Source of the DNA: Pseudobdellovibrionaceae bacterium
GTDB taxonomy: Bacteria; Bdellovibrionota; Bdellovibrionia; Bdellovibrionales; JAMPXM01
Reading direction: 5' to 3'
NCBI GenBank assembly: GCA_022843085.1
Contig: JALHOI010000160.1
Coordinates: 1 to 7,170 of the forward strand
DNA: 7,170 bases
Each line of letters starts with the position of its first letter. The first letter of the stretch is position 1. The notes under the pieces are model-generated. The model searched no databases. It was given only the letters and a program-made list of their open reading frames with translations, and was not told where the DNA came from. The translations under genes and the position numbers were made by a program. Below, in pieces: positions 1-6,024 of this stretch.

Positions 1-1588
1 CATTGCCACCGGTGCGATAAAGGTCAGCTCCTGAAACAGTCCAAGCACTTGCGGAAGCGGGTAGCCGTGCGGCTGGAACTGTGCCGGCGGTGATCACGCC
101 GCCGTCAAGGCCCGCGATGTTTGAACAAACAAAGGTGTCGGTGAGTGACGACCACGTCAACGTCTGCGAGGCCGCGCATGTCGCAGAGCCCGCGAACTGC
201 TGAGTACCAGCTGCAGTTTTTAAATCTCCGATGTTAAAATTCGTCGGAGTCCACGCGGCTGTTCCACCGCCGATATATTTTAAAACTTGGCCGTCGAGAG
301 GTGCCGTGACAGCTACCCCGGTGCCTTGAATTCTTGAGACTGTCGGTCCTGGGTACGTGCCAGACAAATCACCCGACGCTGCACCTGACGGGGCTCCGCC
401 CCCACCAGCACTTCCGATCGTCTCCCAAGTCGTACCTGTGTCGCGGTAAATTTCGCGGGTGTCGGTCGAAATCCAAATTCGGCCTGCGGTTGTGGCTGAA
501 CCTTTGGCGGCATCGAGACCACTTTGAAAACTTGGTGTGCCGCCGAGGTTTTGAATTGCAAATGGAACATCGGCGGCGACGAGAGATCGAAAGGTCGGTG
601 TGCCGGTCGAACCGTTGGGTGAGGCAAAGACTCTGCCGGTTGTTTGCGCGGCCCATGTAACCGCGATTGTTCCAGCATCGGTGATGGGTGCGCCGGTGAC
701 AGTTAATTCTGTCGGAGCCGTAAAGCCGACACTTGTGACTGAACCGCCTCCGGTACCTAAAGTCGCAGGGCCGACCGATGTTTGAAATTTGATTCGGCTG
801 TCGGTTGAATCAAACCAGATCGCACCAATCGGTGGAGTCGTGGGTGTACCTGGCAGTACCGGAAGCTGGGCTCCGCTACCGGAATTCGACCGCATGTAGT
901 TTGTGCTGGTGCCGTCGATGACTGAGGTGAGCGAATTGAACCGCGTTGTCGACGTAAACAGACTTTCTAAGTTCGCTTGTGACAAAGCCGAACCGGCTGC
1001 GGTGTTCACTTGAAGTAAGTTGTTTGCGCGAAGGCCTTGAATACTTTCGGCGCGTTCGGCGACGACCGAATTCGGTACCGAATCGATTGTCAAATCGGGT
1101 GAAAGCACACGAGCTGTCGCGCCCATCGTGCTTGGCGCTATCGAAATACGAACAAATCTTCGCTTGCCCGCGACAGGTGCCACGTTACAGGGGCTTCCGT
1201 TTGACAAAAGTTTTCCGTTGATCGCTGTGATATTTTGAAAAACTGTCGCCATCGAATTCGCCGAATCGCCTGACGATCGTTTGATGCTTCCAAGCTCAGT
1301 TCCAACCTGAACGCTGAAGTATCCTTTTGATGCGAGCGTGCTGACGCTTTGGGTTTCTTCGTAAAGTACGCAGACCTTCGCTTCGTCTAACACTTGAATT
1401 CTGAACTCGATCGAACTGTCTTGAAGCGCTGATGTTGCGGTCGTATCACTGAAAAGTTGACCATCAAGAGTAAACGATTGCGGAACATCGGCTGCGAAAG
1501 TGGGCGTGCTGACGGCCAAGATTGCAAGGCCCCAGATCAAATAGGTTATTGCTTTAGCGCCGTCGTAAAATCGACTGAATGTTTCCAC
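1..1588 (-). CDS. MAT-like trimeric fibre/adhesin (tail-fibre-like surface protein), 3' end off the window
   Basis: The reading frame is open from a GTG at 1588-1586 to the left edge, giving 529 residues with no stop, so the protein is partial. Residues 1-32 look like a signal peptide (hydrophobic run around LIWGLAILAV, cleavage near TFA/AD). Residues 33-170 form a beta-rich N-terminal domain with a likely disulfide pair C73/C134 and the segment LSPDLTIDSVPNSVVAERA. After this come low-complexity Gly/Ser/Thr/Ala modules: a GAIWFDSTDSRIKF bead (255-268), GGSVTSVGFTAPTELTVTG (281-299), a second bead GRIWISTDTREIYRD (369-383), GDLSGTYPGPTVSRIQGTG (406-424), a C471/C488 segment, and AGLDGGVITAGTVPAARLP (492-510). 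This order matches the mosaic adhesive trimer proteins of Bdellovibrio, which usually end in a tail-fibre tip or an intramolecular chaperone domain beyond this edge. Inference: a secreted trimeric surface fibre used in binding prey or surfaces. GTG is preferred over TTG at 1540 because it gives a longer signal-peptide n-region; no clear Shine-Dalgarno supports either, so the start is uncertain. Confidence 0.85.
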   Translation of the reverse strand, partial: METFSRFYDGAKAITYLIWGLAILAVSTPTFAADVPQSFTLDGQLFSDTTATSALQDSSIEFRIQVLDEAKVCVLYEETQSVSTLASKGYFSVQVGTELGSIKRSSGDSANSMATVFQNITAINGKLLSNGSPCNVAPVAGKRRFVRISIAPSTMGATARVLSPDLTIDSVPNSVVAERAESIQGLRANNLLQVNTAAGSALSQANLESLFTSTTRFNSLTSVIDGTSTNYMRSNSGSGAQLPVLPGTPTTPPIGAIWFDSTDSRIKFQTSVGPATLGTGGGSVTSVGFTAPTELTVTGAPITDAGTIAVTWAAQTTGRVFASPNGSTGTPTFRSLVAADVPFAIQNLGGTPSFQSGLDAAKGSATTAGRIWISTDTREIYRDTGTTWETIGSAGGGGAPSGAASGDLSGTYPGPTVSRIQGTGVAVTAPLDGQVLKYIGGGTAAWTPTNFNIGDLKTAAGTQQFAGSATCAASQTLTWSSLTDTFVCSNIAGLDGGVITAGTVPAARLPASASAWTVSGADLYRTGGN

Positions 1589-1752
1589 GTTCAGGTATCG
1601 GTTAGCGTGAACTGTGAACTTAGCGTCACGAAGAAAAGAGGTCTCATTTCGATATCAAAGACGACGGCGTCACCGACAGTGATTCAAAATAGATCAGATC
1701 AAAAAAATGACTGGCGTAGGGTTCATCTTGAGGTGCGCCGAATAACAGCGGT

Positions 1753-1766
1753 ACGCCTTTTGGCGT
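1753..1766. repeat. Small inverted repeat ACGCC-TTTT-GGCGT
   Basis: A perfect 5-bp inverted repeat with a 4-nt spacer, eight bases upstream of the 16-bp palindrome next to the YchJ promoter. It is not followed by a T-tract on either strand, so it is not a canonical terminator. It may be a protein-binding site or chance. Confidence 0.3.
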
Positions 1767-1773
1767 CGAGCGA

Positions 1774-1789
1774 AACTGCAGGTGCAGTT
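1774..1789. promoter_or_regulatory. 16-bp palindrome overlapping a -35 element (possible operator)
   Basis: The sequence reads AACTGCA-GG-TGCAGTT: two perfect 7-bp half-sites around a 2-bp centre. Its right end overlaps the first two bases of the -35 element of the promoter at 1788-1816. A dyad in this position is typical of a repressor or activator site, but no regulator gene is visible in the window and the site could be chance. Confidence 0.4.
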
Positions 1790-1816
1790 GGACTCAAAAC
1801 TATTTGCTCTTAGAAT
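1788..1816 (+). promoter_or_regulatory. Sigma70-type promoter for the YchJ-exonuclease unit
   Basis: A -35 element TTGGAC (1788-1793) is separated by exactly 17 bp from a -10 element TAGAAT (1811-1816), which matches TATAAT at five of six positions. Transcription would begin near 1823, leaving a leader of about 20 nt before the ATG at 1843. This supports 1843 as the gene start, because an upstream TTG at 1804 lies between the two promoter elements. The -35 itself is only a moderate match. Confidence 0.55.
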
Positions 1817-1842
1817 GCAGCACTCGTAAGCTCGCCTCATAT

Positions 1843-2397
1843 ATGGAACAAACAAACGACACTGAAATTTCTTGCGATTGCGGCAGCGGCAAAACCTACG
1901 GCGCTTGCTGCGAACCCTTCATCAAGGGCGCTGCAAAAGCACCCACAGCTGAGGCTCTGATGCGTTCGCGGTACACCGCTTATGTTCACGCCAACATCAG
2001 TTACATCAAGAGTACGCTCGCGCCCGAAAAGCGAAAAGAGTTTGATGAGGCTGGCGCTAAAGAATGGTCGACCAAATCAAAATGGCTTGGCCTCGAGATC
2101 ATGAACACAAAGGCCGGGCAACCAAACGATTCAACGGGTGTGGTCGAATTCACAGCCACCTACAAACTGAACGGTAAAAAGATCGGCCATCACGAAGTTG
2201 CGGAATTCCGCCAAGATAAAACCGAGGGTCGTTGGTATTTTGTCGACGCCGAATCGCACGAGCATGCCGACGGCCACGGGCATCATCACCATGCTCCGAC
2301 GGCTCCGGTCGTGCGCACTGAACCCAAAATTGGTCGCAATGACCCATGTTCGTGTGGCAGCGGACTCAAGTACAAAAAGTGCCATGGCGCAGCCTAG
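1843..2397 (+). CDS. ychJ: YchJ-family protein with two SEC-C zinc motifs and a His-rich linker
   Basis: The product is 184 residues. An N-terminal SEC-C motif (C11-x-C13...C22-C23, around [13 protein letters not shown]) precedes an NTF2-like YchJ core (about 35-137) with the family signature [12 protein letters not shown] (37-48) and WLGLEI (81-86). The C-terminus carries a second SEC-C motif with the classic C169-x-C171-x8-C180-H181 zinc ligands after GRNDP, like the SecA tail. The order SEC-C, core, SEC-C matches E. coli YchJ, but this protein is longer. Much of the extra length is a linker (139-152) with seven histidines in twelve residues, which could bind metal. The biochemical role of YchJ proteins is not firmly known; zinc binding is expected from the motifs. 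The ATG at 1843 is chosen over an in-frame TTG at 1804 because of the promoter position; no strong Shine-Dalgarno is visible. The stop overlaps the next gene, indicating an operon. Confidence 0.9.
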   Translation: MEQTNDTEISCDCGSGKTYGACCEPFIKGAAKAPTAEALMRSRYTAYVHANISYIKSTLAPEKRKEFDEAGAKEWSTKSKWLGLEIMNTKAGQPNDSTGVVEFTATYKLNGKKIGHHEVAEFRQDKTEGRWYFVDAESHEHADGHGHHHHAPTAPVVRTEPKIGRNDPCSCGSGLKYKKCHGAA

Positions 2398-3271
2398 TCT
2401 AACAGCGCAGCTGGCTTGGCAAGAGGCGACTTGGGTCGCCTTCGATACCGAAACCAGTGGTCGGTATCCGGTTGAAAGCGAAATCTGCGAGATCGCGGCG
2501 GTGAAGTGGAGCAAGGGACAAGAAGTCACCTCGTTCGCGTCGCTTGTGAAACCGACTCGTCGGATGTCTGACGAAGTCATTCGCATTCACGGAATTACGA
2601 ACGAGATGGTCGAAACGGCTCCGACGTTGGCCGAAGTTTTGCCGAAGTTTGTCGAGTTTATTTCTGGGTCAGTGCTTCTCGCACATCACGCGCAGTTTGA
2701 TTTGGGCTTCGTCGCGGCCTCGCTTGAAGCGTGTAATCTGCCGCTGCCGATTGAACCGGCTGTGTGCACATCGCTTCTTGCGCAAGCCACAGTTTCTGAG
2801 ACCCCGAACCACCGTCTTCAAACACTGGCGCAATTTTATCAGGTGAACTCCGGGCAAGCTCATCGTGCGCTCGACGATGCGCGTGCCTGCCTGCATGTCG
2901 CACTCAAAATTTTTGATCAGCTTCAAACCAACGCGAATCAAAACCCCGAAGTGAAGCCGACGTTGACGGTTGCCGATATTGCGGGTCGGATGCTTCGCCG
3001 AACGAAGTTTGATTTGGGCCTCATGTATTTCTCGCGATTCTCTATCAATGCACTTCGAGAGAATGCTCATCTTCAGCGCTTCATCGAAGCGGCCCGAATT
3101 GGAACTTCGGTTGAATTGATTTATGCGGGCGGAAGTCGGCCCGGGAAATCTCGGGTGATAAAACCGGTCGGCGTTATTCGGCAACTCGATGGCGACGCCT
3201 TAGTCGCTATCGAGGCCGGTGAGAATCAGGCGAAGCGCTACTGGATCAAGGACGTTCAGTCGATCGTTTGA
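2384..3271 (+). CDS. DEDDh 3'-5' exonuclease (DnaQ/PolC type) with C-terminal WYL-like domain
   Basis: The product is 295 residues. The N-terminal domain (about 16-175) is a DnaQ-fold exonuclease with all the acidic ligands: motif I FDTETSG (D21, E23), motif [12 protein letters not shown] (D106), and motif III HRALDDA with H160 and D165, the DEDDh type. Such enzymes remove nucleotides from 3' ends with two metal ions, as in the polymerase III epsilon subunit and RNase [11 protein letters not shown] (67-76) is also typical. After a linker, residues about 228-295 resemble a WYL domain: a strand ending in Y247, R257-V-I-K-P-V-G, then a hydrophobic strand and a final R-Y-W-I segment; the W-Y-L tripeptide position reads A-L-V. 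WYL domains act as ligand- or nucleic-acid-sensing modules in regulators. The ATG at 2384 overlaps the upstream gene by 14 nt, suggesting translational coupling; an earlier ATG at 2339 would give a larger overlap and is less likely. Nuclease assignment is firm, WYL moderate, substrate unknown. Confidence 0.9.
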   Translation: MAQPSLTAQLAWQEATWVAFDTETSGRYPVESEICEIAAVKWSKGQEVTSFASLVKPTRRMSDEVIRIHGITNEMVETAPTLAEVLPKFVEFISGSVLLAHHAQFDLGFVAASLEACNLPLPIEPAVCTSLLAQATVSETPNHRLQTLAQFYQVNSGQAHRALDDARACLHVALKIFDQLQTNANQNPEVKPTLTVADIAGRMLRRTKFDLGLMYFSRFSINALRENAHLQRFIEAARIGTSVELIYAGGSRPGKSRVIKPVGVIRQLDGDALVAIEAGENQAKRYWIKDVQSIV

Positions 3272-4286
3272 GTGGCATGACGTTGGATGGAAGTTCGGTC
3301 GGGGCGTCACCACCGCGTGCGGCCTCTTCGTTTTGACGTGCAGCCCTCGACGCTTCGTCTGCGAGCTTTGCAGCTTCAGCCTGTGATTTCAGAAGTTCTC
3401 TCTCGATAAATTGCTGACTCAATCGTGCCGCGATGATCTCGAGGTGTTTGAATTCATCACCAGCCCGTAAGCGCAAGACACGAGGTTTGCCCGCAACTAA
3501 GTCATCGAGGAATTTTTCGAACGCGTAAAGCGGGCCGGCGATTCGACTTGAAAGCACGCGCCCGACGAGAAACAAGACAGCAGCGAAGGTCATACTGACA
3601 ACAATGAACGTCAAGACAAACGGCATAAGATAGTGATCGAGCAGTTTTTCATTGTTGCCAACAAGGTCGATAATGGTGACTCGTAAAAATGTGTACGAAA
3701 AGACTCCCGCTATTAATGCGAAGCCTAATCCGACTCCGGTCAAAATGAAGCAGTAGCGCAGCTGGAAGCGAACGTTGATCCACATCCGTTTTCGCGTGTT
3801 GTCGGCCGGCCACAGAATTTCTGATTCACGAATCAAGGCAACCGCAATCATGGCGTAACCGACCCACTGAAGCGCGTCAGCCATGTTGAAGGCCGGGGTC
3901 GCATTTTCGGGCGAGCCGAGAAGTAAAAAGTCGATGACGTACCCGTTGATAATGCGGTCTGTGACGTTGCCTAGAATACCGCCCAGCAAAACACTCATCC
4001 CAGTGCGCAACATCAAAGATTTGATTGGAAGTAAGTACTGAATGATCGCGAAAGAAAAAATTAAGAAAGCACCGCCGGTCGAGAGTGTAACGATTCGAAG
4101 AACGGCGGGCAGATCGCTAAAGAGGCCCAGCATCGCACCATGGTTGTGATGAAGCACGAAGCCGAACGGACCAAAAAACTGGAGGCCGCGAATGCCTTCG
4201 GCGTAGCCTTTGGTAACCTGGTCGATTCCCCAGGTGAGGAAAAGCGGAAAAAGGACTATCAGCCAGTCCAAGCGCTTCAGTTGCAT
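3246..4286 (-). CDS. lspA: Signal peptidase II (LspA) fused to a membrane HAMP-coiled-coil module
   Basis: The product is 346 residues, about twice the usual LspA length (about 160-170). Residues 1-158 are a complete four-helix LspA, the inner-membrane aspartyl protease that cleaves prolipoprotein signal peptides before the lipidated cysteine. Visible motifs are D22-Q-V-T-K, N48-H-G-A, G106-N-V-T-D110-R, V117-I-D-F and F133-N-M-A-D137; D110 and D137 are the expected catalytic pair, so it should be active. Residues 162-178 (around VRFQLRY) lead into two further membrane helices (about 179-200 and 220-243) with a short periplasmic loop. A HAMP-like domain follows (244-293; RIAGPLYAFEKFL, then LRAGDEFKHL with D277-E278), then an Ala/Glu-rich coiled coil to about 323. 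Topology is consistent: LspA ends in the cytoplasm, so HAMP is cytoplasmic. The ATG has a good Shine-Dalgarno. The gene follows a lipoprotein gene on the same strand, and its 3' end overlaps the exonuclease gene tail to tail by 26 bp. Confidence 0.92.
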   Translation of the reverse strand: MQLKRLDWLIVLFPLFLTWGIDQVTKGYAEGIRGLQFFGPFGFVLHHNHGAMLGLFSDLPAVLRIVTLSTGGAFLIFSFAIIQYLLPIKSLMLRTGMSVLLGGILGNVTDRIINGYVIDFLLLGSPENATPAFNMADALQWVGYAMIAVALIRESEILWPADNTRKRMWINVRFQLRYCFILTGVGLGFALIAGVFSYTFLRVTIIDLVGNNEKLLDHYLMPFVLTFIVVSMTFAAVLFLVGRVLSSRIAGPLYAFEKFLDDLVAGKPRVLRLRAGDEFKHLEIIAARLSQQFIERELLKSQAEAAKLADEASRAARQNEEAARGGDAPTELPSNVMPLKRSTERP

Positions 4287-4290
4287 CGAT

Positions 4291-4296
4291 ACCTCA
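4291..4296 (-). promoter_or_regulatory. Shine-Dalgarno for the LspA-HAMP gene
   Basis: On the minus strand the sequence is TGAGGT followed by ATCG and the ATG, so GAGG lies five bases from the start codon. It is the clearest ribosome-binding site in the window and fixes the LspA start at 4286. Confidence 0.65.
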
Positions 4297-4337
4297 CACG
4301 TCAGTGTTTCGATATCGGCGCAATTTAGCTATGAGTT

Positions 4338-4360
4338 GAAGCCGAAACGAGTTCAGCTTC
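4338..4360 (-). other. Hairpin in the spacer between the lipoprotein and LspA genes
   Basis: On the transcribed (minus) strand GAAGCTGAA pairs with TTCGGCTTC around the loop CTCGT: a 9-bp stem with a single U-G wobble. On the plus strand the same position is a C-A mismatch, so the structure fits minus-strand RNA best. No U-tract follows, so it is not a standard intrinsic terminator. It might be a weak attenuator or protect the end of the upstream message. Confidence 0.35.
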
Positions 4361-4382
4361 CAGATGTACGTAAAACCGGTCT

Positions 4383-5942
4383 TTACTTCTTCTCGACTTT
4401 AGTCAAGGAGGTGTAGTCACCATTTTTTGATGGAACATAGCCGTGTACGCGGGGACTTGCGACCGCGACCTCGAAGTCGTACCACAGTGGCACAAGTGGC
4501 AAATCGTCATAGATGATTCGTTGAACTTTTTTGTAGTGGTCGACACGTTTTCGGACGTCTTCAATTTTTCGCCCAGCGTCGACAAGTTTGTCGACGACCG
4601 GATTTGAGTAGGAACCGCGGTTTCGCCCTTTCGGTGGAACTTCGTTCGAATGAAAAGCGGTCTTGTAGATATCAGGGTCGGTTGTACCGACCCATTTCAT
4701 AGTCGCGAGCTGAAAGTTGCCTTGATCCATATCCTTATAGAACGTGGCCCATTCAAAACTCTGAAGTTTGACAACAAGACCAGCCGCCTCAAGCTGATTC
4801 GCCAGAACTTTTCCGTTCTCGACAGCCTGGGTTGAATTCGATGTTTTTAATACCACCTCGCGCCCCTTGAGGCCGTTCGCCTCGATCAGTTGTTTTGCCT
4901 TCTCAAGATCAAAGGTTGCGCGCGACAAACTGACATCGTGATACGGATTAATTGGCGATAGAATGCTGGTTGCCGACTGTGCTAATCCCTCGAGTTTGTA
5001 TCGAATGATTTCTTCGCGATTAAGAGCACTTGAAAGCGCTTGCCGAGCCTCTTTCTTCTGAAAGGTCGTGTCCTTGAGATTGACCAGCATGTAGGTCATC
5101 GAAAGTCCTGGGTACTTGAAGACTTGAAAACCGCCCTTTTTTTCGATCTCGACGATTTTTGTTGGTGGCAATTCTTGTTGAACAAGGTCGAGTTCGCCCT
5201 TCATCAGTTTCAAAAATCGCGTGTTGTCTTCTCGTACAATTTTGAACGTTACGGTCTTAACCTTTGGCGGTGCGTACGAGTTGTGTGGATTCGCGCGAAG
5301 CCTAATCTCGCCCGAATCCTCCGACACAAACGCAAAGGGTCCCGTGCCAATCGGTGCTTCGCGAAAAAGATCGCCTTTCTCCTTTACGATTTTCGCCGGC
5401 AAAAGTTTGACAGGTGTCAGATCTGTCAGCAACGTTGCCGAATACTCTTTCAGTTTAATCGTGAGAGTCCCGCCCGTTGGTCCGTAACTGACGTCGAAGG
5501 AATCTATGGCTTCGAGGGAAGTCGCAAATCGCCCAGCTTTACGAAATGTGTCGAGCGAAAACTCGAAGTCTTCTTTCGTAACGGGAATTCCGTTCGGAGA
5601 TCCATCATCGAACTTCAGTCCAGGTCGCAGTGTAAAGGTGTAGACTAATTTCTTATACGTCCATTTTGTCGCAGCTTCGCCGATGATCTCAAGGTCTGGA
5701 CCAAGCCTTACGATCGAAGAAAAGATGAGATTCGTGATTCGCATACCCCCGGCGTCCATCGCGTTGCGAGGATCTAGCGTTGCAGGCGCAGATGACAGAC
5801 CAACGTACAGGGTTGAATCGTCGTCTTTCGATTTTCCGGTGCAACTGATCACACCCACGCAAATGAACGCGGTAAGAGCGACGATTGGGGTAATTGTTTG
5901 TAGATGACGGCGTAAAATTGGGATCCGATTTTTTAACGACAT
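4383..5942 (-). CDS. Peptide/oligopeptide ABC transporter substrate-binding lipoprotein (SBP family 5)
   Basis: The product is 519 residues, a normal length for OppA/DppA-type binding proteins. A basic n-region (K4, R6, R11, R12) and hydrophobic stretch end in a lipobox V31-I-S-C34, so the protein should be lipidated at C34 and anchored in the envelope. Family 5 signatures run throughout: ATLDPRNAMD (54-63), YTFTLRPGLKFDDGSP (101-116), EDFEFSLDTF (124-133), IGTGPFAFV (198-206), VTFKIVREDNTR (231-242), KGELDLVQ (248-255), ARQALSSALNREEII (299-313), TTDPDIYKTAFHS (420-432) and LPLVPLWYDF (481-490). It would capture peptides or similar ligands for an ABC importer. No permease or ATPase gene lies in the window, so it may be an orphan or serve a transporter encoded elsewhere; the ligand cannot be told. 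The ATG at 5942 is the only start that preserves the signal peptide; GGGA lies about ten bases upstream. LspA-HAMP is 96 nt downstream on the same strand, a likely operon in which the second product matures the first. Confidence 0.92.
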   Translation of the reverse strand: MSLKNRIPILRRHLQTITPIVALTAFICVGVISCTGKSKDDDSTLYVGLSSAPATLDPRNAMDAGGMRITNLIFSSIVRLGPDLEIIGEAATKWTYKKLVYTFTLRPGLKFDDGSPNGIPVTKEDFEFSLDTFRKAGRFATSLEAIDSFDVSYGPTGGTLTIKLKEYSATLLTDLTPVKLLPAKIVKEKGDLFREAPIGTGPFAFVSEDSGEIRLRANPHNSYAPPKVKTVTFKIVREDNTRFLKLMKGELDLVQQELPPTKIVEIEKKGGFQVFKYPGLSMTYMLVNLKDTTFQKKEARQALSSALNREEIIRYKLEGLAQSATSILSPINPYHDVSLSRATFDLEKAKQLIEANGLKGREVVLKTSNSTQAVENGKVLANQLEAAGLVVKLQSFEWATFYKDMDQGNFQLATMKWVGTTDPDIYKTAFHSNEVPPKGRNRGSYSNPVVDKLVDAGRKIEDVRKRVDHYKKVQRIIYDDLPLVPLWYDFEVAVASPRVHGYVPSKNGDYTSLTKVEKK

Positions 5943-5968
5943 GTGATCAATTTCCCACTCGGTTCTGT

Positions 5969-5997
5969 TCGACGCAAGCTCGGCGACTGGCTACTAT
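5969..5997 (+). promoter_or_regulatory. Possible promoter for the PBP4/DacB gene
   Basis: TCGACG (5969-5974), 17 bp, then TACTAT (5992-5997), each matching the sigma70 consensus at four of six positions. The ATG at 6007 is only nine bases past the -10, so the message would be almost leaderless, in keeping with the lack of a Shine-Dalgarno. The match is weak. Confidence 0.3.
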
Positions 5998-6024
5998 CTT
6001 AGAACTATGCGAAGAACTCGTCGA
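5996..6024 (-). promoter_or_regulatory. Possible promoter for the lipoprotein-LspA unit
   Basis: Read on the minus strand: TCGACG (6024-6019), 17 bp, TAAGAT (6001-5996), each four of six to consensus. It would give a leader of about 47 nt before the ATG at 5942. Its -10 overlaps the -10 of the candidate rightward promoter by two bases, so the two could compete. Low confidence. Confidence 0.28.

Larger units (their letters stand above)
1589..1842. other. Divergent intergenic region (254 bp)
   Basis: This gap separates the leftward fibre gene from the rightward YchJ/exonuclease pair. Its right half holds a promoter and two inverted repeats (listed separately). Its middle (about 1690-1712) is A-rich on the plus strand, with a run of seven A (T on the fibre-coding strand). 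I could not find a convincing -35/-10 pair for the fibre gene, although it must have a promoter here if it is transcribed alone. Short ORFs crossing this stretch lack a ribosome-binding site and resemble nothing I recognise. Confidence 0.6.

Noticed and set aside
313..678. Leftward 121-residue ORF and the plus-strand ORFs of 61-108 residues overlapping it
   Set aside because: They are out-of-frame or antisense shadows of the long open fibre frame, rich in Arg/Pro and without recognisable motifs. The fibre frame stays open for 529 codons and carries family motifs.
1591..1647. Leftward 18-codon ORF (MRPLFFVTLSS...) ending two bases before the fibre GTG
   Set aside because: It could be a leader peptide, but it has no Shine-Dalgarno, no run of one codon type and no attenuator hairpin, so chance is the simpler explanation.
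1690..1740. T-run on the minus strand as an intrinsic terminator
   Set aside because: Only a 4-bp stem with a long loop precedes the seven T, and no leftward gene ends there.
1457..1813. Plus-strand ORF of 118 residues
   Set aside because: It is antisense to the fibre signal-peptide region, crosses the intergenic region, has no ribosome-binding site and shows no domain.
1804..1842. Upstream TTG extension of the YchJ-family gene
   Set aside because: The TTG lies between the -35 and -10 of a good promoter, and the extra 13 residues do not match the family start.
2198..2383. N-terminal extension of the exonuclease frame
   Set aside because: These 62 codons lie inside the YchJ-family gene and do not resemble exonuclease sequence; the ATG at 2384 gives a normal N-terminus.
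2131..2586. Leftward 151-residue ORF opposite the YchJ/exonuclease junction
   Set aside because: It is antisense to two well-supported genes and has no motif.
5040..5648. Rightward 202-residue ORF
   Set aside because: It is antisense to the binding-protein gene, whose frame shows family 5 signatures along its whole length; the antisense product is Arg/Cys/Phe-rich with no domain.
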